A stretch of DNA of 64,000 bases from Heterocephalus glaber (Eukaryota > Chordata > Mammalia > Rodentia > Bathyergidae): assembly GCF_000247695.1 (NCBI RefSeq), contig NW_004624741.1:34310541-34374540 (forward strand), written 5' to 3'. Each line of letters starts with the position of its first letter. Within the stretch, counting starts at the first letter, position 1. The notes below the pieces were generated by a model. That model saw only the letters and a program-made list of their open reading frames with translations, searched no databases and had not been told where the DNA came from. The position numbers were made by a program, and so were the translations under genes. This document shows positions 11,334 through 22,800 of the stretch, piece after piece.

Positions 11334-11520
11334 CTTCCCACCATCCACTCCTGTGGGGAAGAAATGCAGGCCCTTCTGGTGTCTGGGAAGGAGGGCCCGC
11401 TGATGGGCCAGCTGTCCAGGAAGGCCTGTCCCAGGGCCTCCCTCAGGGTGTTGGGCATGCCTGCCTGTGCTGTCCTCACTGTGCAGACCTCTGCCAGGCT
11501 CTGAGCCCCCGACTTCCAGT
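11334..11520 (-). pseudogene. RALGDS-like RasGEF_N exon, copy A
   Basis: This 187-bp minus-strand exon has a strong acceptor (ctctccactgttccctcacAG) and a consensus donor (AAG|GTGAGT at 11,329-11,333). It reads SLAEVCTVRTAQAGMPNTLR and then EALGQAFLDSWPISGPSFPDTRRA. This aligns with the RALGDS stretch NLYETCKVRTVKAGTLEKL followed by VPAFQGSDLSYVTIFLCTYRAF, the start of the RasGEF_N domain. Key shared residues are the CxVRT core and the spacing to the terminal TxRA motif. The frame is open in this copy. The downstream LLLAQLE exon is stop-broken, so the copy as a whole is most likely a pseudogene or makes only a short RasGEF_N fragment. Confidence 0.7.
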
Positions 11521-12111
11521 CTGTGAGGGAACAGTGGAGAGACATGGAATTGGCGTCCCACTCATGACTCAGCAGGATGGATAGAGGATAAAGCCTTGAT
11601 CAAATTCTGAATTGTCCTTAGTGGCTCCTACCAGGTGGGCACAGGAGGATCCTCATATTAGAGATCAATTTCAGAAGAGACGCCTAGAAATACTAGCATT
11701 TCAGTCCAGTTTGTTAGCTGAGGAGAGGTTGTGTGTACCTCTGTGTATTAAGAGCAACATCCCATGGGTCCTGAGACCCTCCCAGGGTAGAGATGAGGAA
11801 TCTGCCACTTGGATGCCTGGGCCAGGAGTTACAGTGAGGTGAAATGGCCGAATGAATTCATGGCAGGATTGAAGTGACACCTTGTCCAAGTCCCGTTCTT
11901 GGGTCTCCAGCCTGTGGATGGTGACCTTGCCCCTGGCCAAGGTGGAGTCTGAGAAGAGAGGATGTGGATCTTGGCGACATGGGACCTGGACACCTTTGGG
12001 AGCAGGACCCTGGCCCACTCTTAGCAAGCCCTGCCCGGAGGAGGTGAAAGTGTTTTCTGTCCCCAAGGGGCCTCTCTGTCCCTGTGTGACCTCAGGACAC
12101 AGTGCCCCCCT

Positions 12112-12143
12112 GCTCACACACACACACACGTACACACACCCTG
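12112..12143. repeat. CA microsatellite, copy A
   Basis: An interrupted (CA)n run with one CG/TA break. The paralogous site at 50,071-50,127 has expanded to (CT)n(CA)n. Confidence 0.9.
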
Positions 12144-12339
12144 TGCCTGAGCTGGCACCTGTTGTTATCCTGGCCCAGTGTCTGTCATAGGCACATGGCA
12201 CACAAGCCCCAGTGACAGCTCCAGCCCAATGTCCTGATCTCTGATGTGCAGCTCTGATGGGACAGTGTGCAGCAGCTGGCAGGCAGAATGTGGTGTTTTT
12301 GCCCCAGGTAACCTTGGAGCTCCCCAAATGCAAACAGCT

Positions 12340-12700
12340 GTGTTAGAGGCTTCTAATCCAGGAGCACAGGAGATGGCTCTGGAGGCTGCGGATCATCACT
12401 GGGCAGTGGCCTTCTCCTCCTGCCCGCCCTGTCATGGGTGAGATGTGACAAGACCCTGGTCTCACAGACTCCCAGCACTCGCTCCAGCCCAGGAGGAACT
12501 TCTCTCCTGACCCTGTCCTCCCACCCCCCACACAGAGAGTGAAGACCTAGGGTGGGAGTGGTGCAGGGGACTCACAGTGGTGGGCAGGCCTAAATTTTCT
12601 TGCCCTGGACTTGGTTGTTCAGAGTGCCTGGTGGCCAGACCCAGGGAGACCTGCCCTGGACTCCCTCTCATCTCAGGCCCGAGGTCTCTGGGTGTGGTGA
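12340..12700 (-). other. Conserved block upstream of the RALGDS-like exons, copy A
   Basis: This segment matches 50,330-50,690 at roughly 90% by eye, clearly better than the adjoining intron-like DNA. Two overlapping minus-strand frames stay open in both copies (one beginning MRGSPGQVSLGLATRHSE, one beginning MGGGRTGSGEKFLLGW). It lies 5' of the RasGEF_N exon, where a first exon or promoter would be expected. I cannot match either frame to RALGDS, so the coding status is open. Confidence 0.35.
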
Positions 12701-13029
12701 GACCTGCCCTATGCTGCCCATGAGGACTGGGTGGTTCCTGGTGCGTGGCCTGTAGCGTCTAGACTTAGCTAACCTCTCACTTGTTCACAAGTGCTTTCCC
12801 TCTGTGGGGTCCTGAGGCTGTGGCCTGGAGCCCTGGGACAGCAGCACAGCATGTTCACTGCTGACTCTCTCCAGCCAAGGGACTGTTAGGCAACCTTCGT
12901 GAGACTGTGGTGCCTGGTGACTCCAGGGTTCCAAGTTCTGTTGGAACCTGTCACCAAGGAAGTGGGGTCATATGCTGGGGTCCATAAGTGGAGTCTCTCC
13001 CTCTGAGGAGAAGACCCTGTGTCCTCTTC

Positions 13030-13560
13030 CGTTATTTTTATTTTTGTTTTGGCAGAAAAATCTACTGTTGTTTCATGTATATATCATTCCAGAAGTTTTT
13101 TACAATTATGGAGCTTTGAAAACAATATTATTGGTACATTTTATATAGACATACTAATCACAGTCATGGTAGGGAATATGGCTCTCTACATAATGTGTAT
13201 TGATTCCCTTTTCCCCAGTCCTCTACCTTCTCTTTAACTCTTCTTCCTCTCCTTAGTTACACAAGCTTTACTTCCATATTTTCTTTCAATTGTTTTTACC
13301 TTGTCCCTTATTTAATTTCCCCCTCCCGCTTCCCTGGTTCTCTTTTCTATTTGGACATTTTCTTTCCACTTCCTAATATCTCTTATACGTTTTGCACCTC
13401 TCTTACCCTTTTGGTTTCTCAAACCAGGGAAACACAGTATTTTAAAATGTGTGTTTGTTTAATTTCAATAAGGACTATTTTCTCAAGTTACATCAGGCCT
13501 CTCATGTTTATCCTTTTCTGTGGCTGATAAATGCTCCATTGTAGAAAAGAAACCCCTGTA
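13030..13560 (-). mobile_element. L1 3' UTR, antisense, copy A flank
   Basis: T/C-rich sequence with the same L1 3' UTR phrases as at 960-1,560 (ctctaactcttc..., 'gggaaacacagtatttt', 'tttaatttcaataaggac'). It is collinear with 51,015-51,530, so it was present before the duplication. Confidence 0.65.
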
Positions 13561-13574
13561 TCATTTTTTCATTA

Positions 13575-15300
13575 AGTTTCTTGGTACATTTTAGTTATAA
13601 AATACACTTACAGAACTTGTTGGGGATCTTGTGCCTTTGCAAGCTGTATTTTAGTTCTTTTTTCCCCATTTCCCTGACGTCCTTTCACCCCCTCCACCCT
13701 TCCTTATTTAGAGATTTTGTTTCCTTTTTTTCCTCTTCTTTTTTTTTCTTTTCCCTTTTTTCCTTTCCACTACCCTTCCCAATTCCCCAACTCCTTTAGA
13801 CCTTTTCTTCCTATTTCACATTATCAGTTATACCATTTGAACCTTATTTACACTTTTAGTCATTCACAGCAGAGAAACTATTCAGTATTTGCACGTGGGT
13901 CCTATTTATTTCACTTAAGAGTATGGCCTCAATGTGCATCCACTTAGCTATAAGTGTCTCTAGTTTCTCCTTCTTTATGGCTGAGAAATAGTTCTCCATG
14001 GCTAGTTGGACTCCTAAGTGTGTCACTCATCCATATGTGAAATACTTTTGCCCTTCTTGGGAAGATTTCTGCCATGACTTCTGTGAGCACTTTTTAATGT
14101 CCTTTGTACTCTCTCGTCTTTCTTCATTGACTCTGATCTGTCTTATGTTATTCTACTTTGCATCATCTAGCACCTGCTGGCTTGATTGCTCATGGTCCCT
14201 TACTATTTTTAAGAAATCTTTCTTTTCCTGGTCACCAGTTGCAATCCTTTCATTCTGCTGCATAAACTTTGAATGGAGTTGTTAATCTGGATACTGTTTG
14301 CATTTGTTTCATGGATACCATTTGTTTCCTATGCTGGGATTCCATCCTGTTCCTCAGATCTTCTATTTTTTTATTTCTGCTATAGAGTTATTAATCATGT
14401 CTTGCACTGTGGACACAATCTGTGTTGGGATCTGAGAAATTATTTCTGACTTCATTATTTCCAGATGCTCTTTGGTTGCTAGTTGAGGGAGTCCAGGTGG
14501 TTGAGTATTGGTTTGTTCCTTCTTGTTGCCCTTTGGGGTTGCCTTAGGTGATCTGGAAGTCTGGTATGTTTCTTCTCATTTCAAGAGATGCAGGCTGCTG
14601 TGCCTTTGTTGAGGCAACTTTTTGCGCACCCAGTGGGCTTCACTTCTCAGGAGACCACACAGAGGCCTTTTCTCTCCTGCTCACCAGTGCACTAATTCCT
14701 GGGTTGTGAATGGTACCCTTCTGGATCCCTGTGCTGTACTGTTTGCTGGGGAGTGGGATTGTGGCTGAGGCCTGTGCACACTTAGGAAGGTCTTTGACAT
14801 GCTTCTGGCTGGCGCCTCCTCACCTGCATAGCTGTTGTTTGGGAGGGCCTTTGGCTGGGGCCTGTATCCCTAAATCCCTGGTGTCTGTGCAGGGCCCTGG
14901 TTTGAGCCTGCATACCCATGCCACTTTTGTCCCACACAGGCTGCTGGCTGAGGTCTGCACACACTTAGCAGTGCTATCTGGGCGGACCTGATGCTTGTAA
15001 ATTGCTTATTGTGAGTAGCTTTCTTGCTGGTATTTGGAAACTTCCAGAAATGACTTCCTCTCAGAGGTGTTTTCCAGGTTACCTGGGCTTTGGGGTTTGA
15101 GTCTTTTGCAAGATCCTACCTCTTCAGCCAGGGATTTAGCTCAGTGGTTCTGCCACTTGCCTCTAAAGCACAAGGACCCAAGTTTGATCCCTGGTACAAA
15201 AAAAAAAAAGATCCTACTTCTTCAATTTCAGGGATTAGAAGTTCCTGCCTACTTGGCCTAATCCCTCACTAGGGAACTTGGCCTAGCTCCCCTAGCTTTG
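13575..15300 (-). mobile_element. L1-related element, antisense, apparently without ORF2 (HAL1-like)
   Basis: Reading the minus strand, an upstream GC-richer region at 15,300-14,620 contains a reiterated 'ggctgaggcctgtgcacac'-like motif and resembles an L1 5' UTR. It is followed by 14,600-14,050, which looks like ORF1-type sequence, and then directly by the L1 3' UTR at 13,990-13,580. I see no reverse-transcriptase segment between. That order fits HAL1 or an internally deleted L1. The ORF1 call is by style only. An ID SINE is inserted at 15,127. Confidence 0.45.
15111..15224 (+). mobile_element. ID SINE with target-site duplication, sense
   Basis: The element (15,127-15,208) reads 'gccagggatttagctcagtgg ... 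gtttgatccctggtac' and ends in poly(A). It is flanked by direct repeats agatcctaccttctt-type: 15,111-15,126 and 15,209-15,224 differ at one base. The clean duplication shows a fairly recent insertion. Confidence 0.95.
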
Positions 15301-15309
15301 GCACTGACA

Positions 15310-16950
15310 TATAGTATTTTTTTGACTCTCAGTCAATATTATTCTTGGTATATCAGGAAGAACAACTGATTAGAACAAATTATGTCCCTTTGGCTAAAGT
15401 AATACCGTCAGCAATAACAATAACATTGAACATAGCCTAGAAAAGGACAAACTGTGGTAACTGCTAATTTGCCACCTTTAACTCTATGAACTACATTTCT
15501 GGTTATACAATGAAATCTAAAATTAATCAGAAAATGGGTTGTAGTAAATAAGCCCTCAGTATAGGGATTTTACCCTCAGGAGAGAAAATTTTAAAGGAGT
15601 TAGAGAGAAAAAAGTGGAGAAATAGAAAAAGATGAAGTGACTAGATGCAAGGCTAGAGGACAAAGGAAGATCACACCAACTTTGGAAAACTGGTGAAGAG
15701 GACAGGAGGGAAAAAGAGAAAGAAGAAATCAAAACAAGAACAGGAAACCACAACCACCAAAAAAACCTAGAAACTGTTTACATGCAAATAAAAATGAGAA
15801 CAAACCGTTAAGAAAAAATAAAACAAAAACAAGAAAAGAGATTTTTTTTAAAAAGGAAAGGGAATAAGATAAAAACAATGTCCACTTCAAGGCCTGACTC
15901 TGTTTTCACTGGTAGACAATGTGGGCAGAGTACAGATCCAAGTTGATTAATCCCAGCAAGCCAGCCTTAGGTTATGGTGGGGTAGTGGATAATCCCAGCA
16001 AGCCTGCACCTATGGTTCCAGTGAAGTTCAGGCTGTTTTCTGGCTGTGAGGCTGGAAATGGACCTGTGGAACCTTCATCAGTTTATGCACCCCTTCTACT
16101 GGCTCCAGCTCGGCTCCCTGCCTGCTTGAACTGGGCTCCCTGACCTGCTGGCTTGAACTCCCACACTGACACTGACAGCCATTAGATGAGCCAGCCAGCA
16201 GCTGTTCTGAGTTCTGAGCTCAGTTGGCCCCTCTCCAAGATGGCTACCTGTTGATTGCTCTCTCCTGGGGGACATCCAAACCCCAACAATTCACCAACCC
16301 CTGAAGACGACTGTGCCCACCACTGCATTTCTTTGTGCAGGTTTGTTGGGTGGCCAGTAGCCATGCTTTGTATGTAGGTTTGAGTTGGCCTTTCCACATA
16401 GTAAATCAGGGCTCAGGGAGGAGGCACAACCTACCACCTCCTTCTTGTTTGTTGCAGACCCTCTCTTTACTCTCCCTTCAGCTTCAGTTCTTCTTTGGAT
16501 CCTTTCTGGGTCCCAGGGACCCATGTTCTTCCTCCTTCTCTCCCTCAAGTTGTTTGATTCCAGGGCTGGGACACCAGACCTCAGACATCTGCCTTCCGTC
16601 TGATCTTCACATAGCATTTAGGAATTTGCACCAGCTATCTTGAAGATTCCTTGTGGTGTGGCATTCCTCTTCTTTAGGGATCCTGTGATCATGGTAATAA
16701 GAACAGTGTACTATTGGGCTCTGCAGAAAAAAAGCATGAGTTGAGGAGAGCCAGCTTAAATTTCTGAAGTCCTCCATTTGCAAGCCCTTGAACAATAGAA
16801 ATATACAATTACAAAGGCTGAGAAATTTGTTCAAGAATATCTGGATAGTATGCAGTAAAGTTTGATTTGAGCTAAGTATACCAATTCTGATAAAAACACC
16901 TTTCATGATGCATACATTCAAATGATGTTAGAGCACATTTTCTGACATTT
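15310..16950. other. Purine-rich then mixed sequence, no gene recognised
   Basis: 15,570-15,870 is strongly purine-rich (A/G) on the + strand. 15,930-16,010 holds a two-copy repeat around 'taatcccagcaagcc'. The whole could be the 5' region of the adjacent antisense L1-like element or an LTR, but I cannot decide. Open frames at 16,291-16,617 (-) and 16,335-16,643 (+) show no motif. Confidence 0.3.
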
Positions 16951-17039
16951 CATTTTTAGTAGAGACTGGCAGTACTGATGTTTACATTCCTTGTAGTGAG
17001 CAAGTGCTTGGATTTATCACTTAACTGATTCTCTTTTCA

Positions 17040-17830
17040 TTCCCTTCCTCTTCCCTCTGTCCTCCATTTCTTGATCTCATTGCTACTTGAAAAGACCTGT
17101 TTTGCTACCTCCTCTGCCCTGTCACTTCCTTTGCTCTATATGTACATTTCGGGTTTCTCCTATAAAAGAAACCATGTAATATTGAAGCTTGTGCATGTGA
17201 TTTGTTCCACTTAACATCATGGCCTCAGGGTGCATCATTGTTTACCTAAAAATGACTAAATTTTTCTTCATGGATGATTACTCTTCCATTATTTGTAAAA
17301 GCACATCTTGTTTATCCATTCATTTGTGGTTGGGGATATATGCTGATTCCAAGATTTAGCCATTGTGAATTTTGTTGTAATAAACTCTGGTATGCATATA
17401 TCATGACATGTTGTTTTTTAACTCTTTAGGGAACATATCAGGAAAGGGAATGGCTGGGTCACAAAGAATTTGTAGTTTAATTTTTGGACAAATCTTCATA
17501 CTGGTTTCCATAGTGGTGGTTCTAGTGCACATTCCAGCCAACAAAAATGTAAAAGTGTTCCTTTTCCCCCACAGCCTCACTAGCATTTTTTATTCTTTGA
17601 TTTCTTTATGATAGCCATTCTTTCTGGAATGAGATGGAATCTCAGTGTTGTTTTAATTTTCATTGCTCTGTCGGCCTTGACCTTGAACATTTCTTCATGA
17701 ATTTCTTGGTCATTTGTACTGCTGTGAAGTGTCTATTCATTCTGTTGCTCATTTTGTGTTTGGGCCTTTTATTTGGGGGGGTATTTTTTAGTTCTTTATA
17801 CATTCTAGATATTAGCTAATCTGTTTAAGG
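17040..17830 (-). mobile_element. L1 3' end and ORF2 C-terminal region, antisense
   Basis: The reverse complement of a typical L1 3' region is readable: 'ttatccattcatttgtggttgg', 'gattccaagatttagccattgtgaa', 'gggaatggctgggtcacaaa', 'ttctttctggaatgagatgg' and 'gttctttatacattctagatatta'. Reverse frames are broken. Confidence 0.85.
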
Positions 17831-17889
17831 TGTAGGTGGCTAATTTCTCCCTCTGCAGGCTCTTTCTACTTTGTTGGATGTTTCTGTAG

Positions 17890-19540
17890 GTGTGCAAGTA
17901 TTATGAGTGGCAAAATGAGGGGTCAGAATTTTGCCCAGTGCAGTGCTTTTTTTCTACTCCTGTTCTTTCTTCTGCCTTCTTTTCCGAATCAATCCATCTC
18001 TCCTCCTCCTCCTGTTCCCTGACTGCTGTCCTTTCATCCACACACCTGGCCTTGTGCTGCACATGGCTGTCCTGGAGGCTGCTCGGTGCTCCCCCAGTCC
18101 CTTTCTGCCTCAGGGAGAAGCTAGTTTTCCAAGGGATGGTTGTTCTATGATCAAGAGACCAAGATGGACCCAACATGCTTTGTCCTAGGTCCAGGGCCTG
18201 TGTTTGAAGCTACCAGGAGCCCCATTTCTTGTTTTATGGTGGCCTCGGGCATCTCCCAGCAGCATGAGGTGTTCTCATAGGGATGTGGTGGTCAGAAGTG
18301 AGGGCTTAAGTTCAAGATGGAGACTCTTGACTGTAGCACAACCCACATGCTTCTCCAGCTCTGGCTGATGGCCAGGTAGTGGCCAGGCTGCCCTGTTTCT
18401 GCAACTGCCCTGCCCACTGGTGCCAGAGTCACATCACCTAGTGCCCTGGACACAGATGGTTGTGAGGCTCTGAAGGTGAGCGTGGTGGTAGGGGGTGGCA
18501 TCTGCAATCAGCAAAGGGGCAATCTGTGATCTGAGTGGCTGTGGAGTGGGGTAGTCATTATTGCCTTTTCCTTCTAGGCACCAATGATGTTGGAGTCATG
18601 ATGTGTAGAGCAGGGTTCCTTTAAGTCAGCCATCATGTTGTTTCCACCTAGTTCCTCCCACAGACATTTACTAGGAAGCAATGTATATTTGGCAAGTTTA
18701 GAGTTTCGTTGAAAGCCCTTGCAATGCCTCTCCTGCCCAGACCTCTTCACATAATCACAGTTTTCAAAGTGCCCTGGGGACGGTGAGTCTTGCAGAAAGA
18801 CCAGGGCCTTTCTTGGAGAGAGCAGGTATGGGGGAAGGATGTCTCCAACTGCCACTTCCAGGCCACCCCTGAGCTTGAATTCTGGGACCAGAGAGGAGTT
18901 AGCAGTCCTGGTCACACTGCCAGAACTTAGGATCGGGGGCCTGAGCAGAAGTCCAAAGGCGGGTGGGGAAGACTAGGGCCTCCTTGAGAAGATTTGCCTG
19001 AGTGCTGTGTTCACTTTATTTTCTGTTACTCAGTCCTCACTGGGTGTTGGAAGTGAGTGTTTGCTTGTCTCCCCCATGAGTGAGCTGCTTATGGGGATCT
19101 CCAGCAGTCAGCACACAGCAAGCTCTCAGTGTGTCTGCACTAGGCTATGCACAGAGCCAAGTGCTATGACATTTCACATTCCTGTGACACTAGGCTTGGC
19201 CACAGATATCCCATCAGCCTGTGCATGGGTTCAGGACAGGAGTGGCTTTGTGCATCAGGCTTGCATCTGCCTGAAGGACCCTTGCCTGCAAGATAGAGGG
19301 TCTCAGCCTATGCAGGCTTTACTACACTTGGCTGTTATATTTCTTACCAAGTGTCAGAAATTTATTTCCTTGTTTGATTGTGGTTATGCCCTACCTGCTG
19401 CATCTCAGTTTGGTCTTATCAACCATAAATTGCTTTCAAAGTGGCTTCTGTAAACAAACAGTCCCTGTCCCTAGATGTTGCAACTTGAAGTCCCAAATCT
19501 GTGTGAAATGGCCTTTACTTTATGGCAAGTCCAGGGAGTT
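17890..19540. repeat. Segmental duplicate C2 (matches 5.9-8.6 kb)
   Basis: It is a shorter copy of C1, missing about 485 bp present in C1 and without the AT-rich insert. The right end of the detectable match is truncated by an LTR-like element at 19.56 kb. No RALGDS-like exon is attached to this copy. Confidence 0.75.
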
Positions 19541-19558
19541 CCAGTATGAGCACCTAGC

Positions 19559-19982
19559 TGTGACAGACCCTGTCTGCAGAGGAGGCTCTGCTGAGAGCAT
19601 TGGTTTGATAGCCAACATGACTCCATCTTGAACCTCACCACCATTTTGTGCTTGTGCTTTACAAAGCACCCAAAACCCACATTCTGTTTGGCAGAAAACT
19701 TGCTGCAGCTGCAAGATGTTTTTTGTAGCTCACCCAGTGTGTGAAACTTCCTCTTGCCCCCCACTAACCTGGCACGGTTCTGCTTTGTAAAATTCTGCTT
19801 GCTGTTCCCTTGAGCCCTCCCTAATTGAAAGCATGGTTTAAAAGGAGAAACCAAATCACTTCGCAGGGCCAGTTATTCTTTCTGGCCACTACCCCCTCTG
19901 AGTGGTCAGCTTTCAGTAAACAGACTGGAACCTGACTCAGAGTGTGGCCCATCACTATAGTTTCAACTCACTTGATTACAAC
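19559..19982 (+). mobile_element. ERV-type solo LTR candidate
   Basis: The segment starts TG and ends CA. It has the lay-out of a gammaretrovirus-like LTR: a 'caacatgactccatcttg' type U3 motif, a TTAAAA box near 19,839, a GTAAAC polyadenylation region near 19,916, and an end 'caactcacttgattacaaca'. No internal viral sequence flanks it. The family is not assigned. Confidence 0.5.
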
Positions 19983-20329
19983 AGTAGGAAGTGCTGGATT
20001 TCTCACCCAAGCTTGGATGAGAGGACCGAGGATGCATGCACAGCCCAGGTGTCCTTGGCACAGAGAGCAGGGAACATTGTAGTCCTGCCTGCTGTCTTTC
20101 CATAATGCCCTAAATGTGGGCTCCAGGCTCTGTTTGGTTCATGGTCGAGGAAGTGAGGTCACTTCCTGAGGTCCACTCCAAGCTTCTTCTATAAATTCAC
20201 CTCACACTGTTGATTGACCCTTCCCAACCTGCCATATGCAAAACAGGACACATTCACCCCAACATACCCTGTGCTACTATCTGCATGCAGGCCTGAATGT
20301 ATCTAACTCCCATTGGGCAGAGACAGTTA

Positions 20330-22140
20330 GGTTAAAGTTTATTGTTAAGATTTATGGACTATGTTCAAGAATTAGAGTGAGGTTTGGGTGAGGTTTATGC
20401 TGAAGGGTTTACCTAGTGGAGAATATTCTGTCCAGACCTCTGGTTAGGGCTCGGGTAAGCTTGAGGGTAAGGCCTTGAGGCAGGTTTGAGTGGTTATGGT
20501 AGTGAGTTGACATAGAAAACTGGGGTCAGGTTAGGTTGAGAATTTTATGTTAAGGTCAGGGTTAGGATTATGTGTCTTGTAAGGGTTCATGTTAGGGCTA
20601 GGTCTGTTAGGATTTGTTGAGTGATAATTTTAGAGGTAAAGTTTTGCTTAGTGGCAATGGTGTATATTATTTTCGTCACAAAGCAGGTTGATAATGAAAT
20701 CTTACTGGAGTGTGAACAAATGTAATCTTAGGCCTTAGGGACACTGTCAGGGTGGGGGTGAATGTTAGGTTGATTGTGAGGATTGGGTTTAGTTTGAGGC
20801 TTAAGGTGAGAGTGGTGATAGGGTAAGGGTGAGTGTTGTATTCAGCATGAATATAAGTGTAAGAGTGAGGATCAAGGTTAGGGATAAGGGTTGGGGTTGG
20901 TGTTTGGCTTTAGCTTCCCAGTCATGGTTAATGTAGAGGGTTAGGATTTTCAGGTTAGGATAAGGTTCAGGATTTACTGTAAGGATCAGAGCACTGAGGT
21001 GAGACTCTTAGGCCTCAGTACCACTGCTGACTCCCCACTGAGGAGGAGAGCCAACCCCCAAGTGCCAAGGAGGTGAACCTCTCAGGCCTCTGTAGTGCAG
21101 CCTCCGATCATTGTGGAGGTGTGATGCTCCAGCCACTGTAGCACTGTCCCCAGCACCAAGGGGCAGAGTCATCCCCCCCCCCAGCCCTGGGGAGGTGAGA
21201 CTTTTGAGCCTCCATACCACAGCCAATGAGTGCTGAGGAGCAGAATCCCACCCCCCATCCCCCAATGACACCAATGAGGTGAGATTCTCTGGCCTCCATA
21301 GTCCTGCCCCCTAGTGCCAAGGAGCAGAGCCCTGCCAGCATGGAGTAGGTGAGCCTTGAAGCCCCGGGTAACACAGCACCCAAACCTTGAGCAGAGACCC
21401 ACAAGTGACAAAGAGGTGAGCTGTGCTGGAGCCAGCACCACCACCCCACCCCCTTCCAGAGGCTGTGTGTAGCCATTACCTGGATCCATACCAAAGAGTT
21501 GCAGGGGTTATATAGGACATTGTTCTGAGCTCTAGAAGATAGAGCAGAAGTGAACAACAGAAGGAGGCCCTCTCTGAGACTCCTTGATGAAAATATTGTA
21601 GGGATTAGCAGTAAGGTTTAATGGTAGGGTTGGATATTAGTATTAGGGTTCATGTTAGGTTAGGCTTTAGGATTAGGGTGGAGGTTAGAGTCATGCCTAG
21701 GATTGGGCTTAGCATTGGATTTGGGGTTGGTATTAGGGTTGAAGTTAGGGTTAGTGTTAGATGTTATGGATTAGAATTAAAGTTTGATGTGTTAGTAGTT
21801 ATGTTTGGGGTTAAGATTTAGGTTGAGTATGAGTGTTATGTTTAGGGTTCAGGTGAACACGAAGGTTATGATGAGGGTTTGATTTAGGGTAAGGGTTCAG
21901 GGTTATGTTCAGGGTTAATCTTATGGTTAGAGTTAGTGGCTAGTGGTTTGCATTGAAATATACTTACATTTAATATTATGGTGAGAGGTTTTATTAGAGT
22001 TAGTGTTTAGTGTTACTTTCAGAGTTTGGCTTTAAGGTTAAGGTCAACATTACCATTTAGACCTAGGGTCATGGTTTAGGTTTAGGTTTTATTTATGATT
22101 AGATTTAAGGATCAGTCCTAGGGTTAAGATTAGAAGATCA
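20330..22140 (+). repeat. Degenerate telomere-like TTAGGG array, E1
   Basis: The G-rich strand is the + strand. Variants of TTAGGG/TTAGGTT/GTTAGGGTT recur throughout (for example gaagttagggttagtgttag at about 21,741), heavily diverged and mixed with longer unique-looking pieces. A GC-rich minisatellite interrupts it at about 20,994-21,480. The paralogous array is at 32,330-33,230 in the same orientation. Confidence 0.8.
20994..21480. repeat. GC-rich minisatellite, about 65-75 bp unit, inside the telomere-like array
   Basis: Around six or seven diverged units share a 'GAGGTGAG...CTCAGGCCTC/CCTCCATA...GCACC/GTGCCAAGGAGCAGAG' pattern. Copies of 'gaggtgag' or close variants stand near 20,996, 21,070, 21,193, 21,277 and 21,414. 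Array E2 lacks this block. Confidence 0.75.
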
Positions 22141-22800
22141 GGAAATTCTAGCTTTGATCATGAATTTTGCAGTGTCCTTTTCAACTTCAAAGCATTTGGA
22201 AAAATTTTGAAAGTAGTTCTTCCATGAACTCTTGGTAAAATCTTCATTTAGTCTCAATTTTATTGATTTTCATTTTAATCTATATAATTTTCTTTTCTAC
22301 TAGGGTTGGGCATGGAGGGTTCTTGTTTTTAGGACCTCAAAGTAAAGGTTATTTATTTAGGTTGGCTCTATTTTTCCACTGTGAGCCTTCACAATTATAA
22401 AATTTTCATTCTGTTGCTTTCATTCTGTCTTATGAGTTGGTTGTGTTGTGCTTACATTATCATTTGATTCTAGGAGCTTTAAAACTTTTGAGGTGCAATT
22501 TTCTGTGTCCCATTGATTGCTCAAGAATGTATTCATTAATCTCCATCTGCATAATTTCTGTGACCTATTTTGCTATTTATTTCTGGTTTTATTCCACTAT
22601 GATCCATTAATATGCAGGGGATTCTTTAAGCTCATTTATAGCAATTTCATCGTCCTTTATGGCCTAAGACATGATGTATATTTGAGAAAGTTCCCTGTGC
22701 TCCTGAGAAAAATGTATATTCTCTTTTTGGATGAAACACTCTATAGATAGCTGTTATGTCCATTTATTGAGGTTGAGTTGACATTGTCCTTCTGTTCTCT
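22140..22800 (-). mobile_element. L1 ORF2 fragment, antisense
   Basis: Typical reverse L1 phrases: 'cctaagacatgatgtatatttgag', 'gagaaaaatgtatattctc', 'tttttggatgaaacactctatagatagctgtta'. It is duplicated at 33,240-33,870. Confidence 0.85.

Larger units (their letters stand above)
8350..13560. repeat. Segmental duplicate A carrying the RALGDS-like block (matches 45.08-51.53 kb)
   Basis: The block aligns collinearly with 45.08-51.53 kb, apart from an L1 insertion of about 700 bp at 45.54-46.24 kb in the other copy. Similarity is uneven. By eye it is above 90% across the RasGEF_N exon (11,334-11,520) and around 12,340-12,700. It is only about 70-75% in parts of 10.6-10.8 kb. Confidence 0.85.

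Noticed and set aside
11701..12333. 210-codon minus-strand frame
   Set aside because: It runs through the CA microsatellite (translated as a Val/Cys run) and is not kept open in copy B. Only short parts are shared, so it is treated as chance outside the recognised exons.
15127..15200. tRNA-gene-like A and B boxes in the ID elements (also at 57.7 and 62.4 kb)
   Set aside because: They are SINEs with A-rich tails and target duplications; no tRNA cloverleaf or terminator is present.
20330..22140. Active telomere or chromosome end
   Set aside because: The repeats are strongly diverged, mixed with L1 and minisatellite DNA, and unique sequence follows on both sides.
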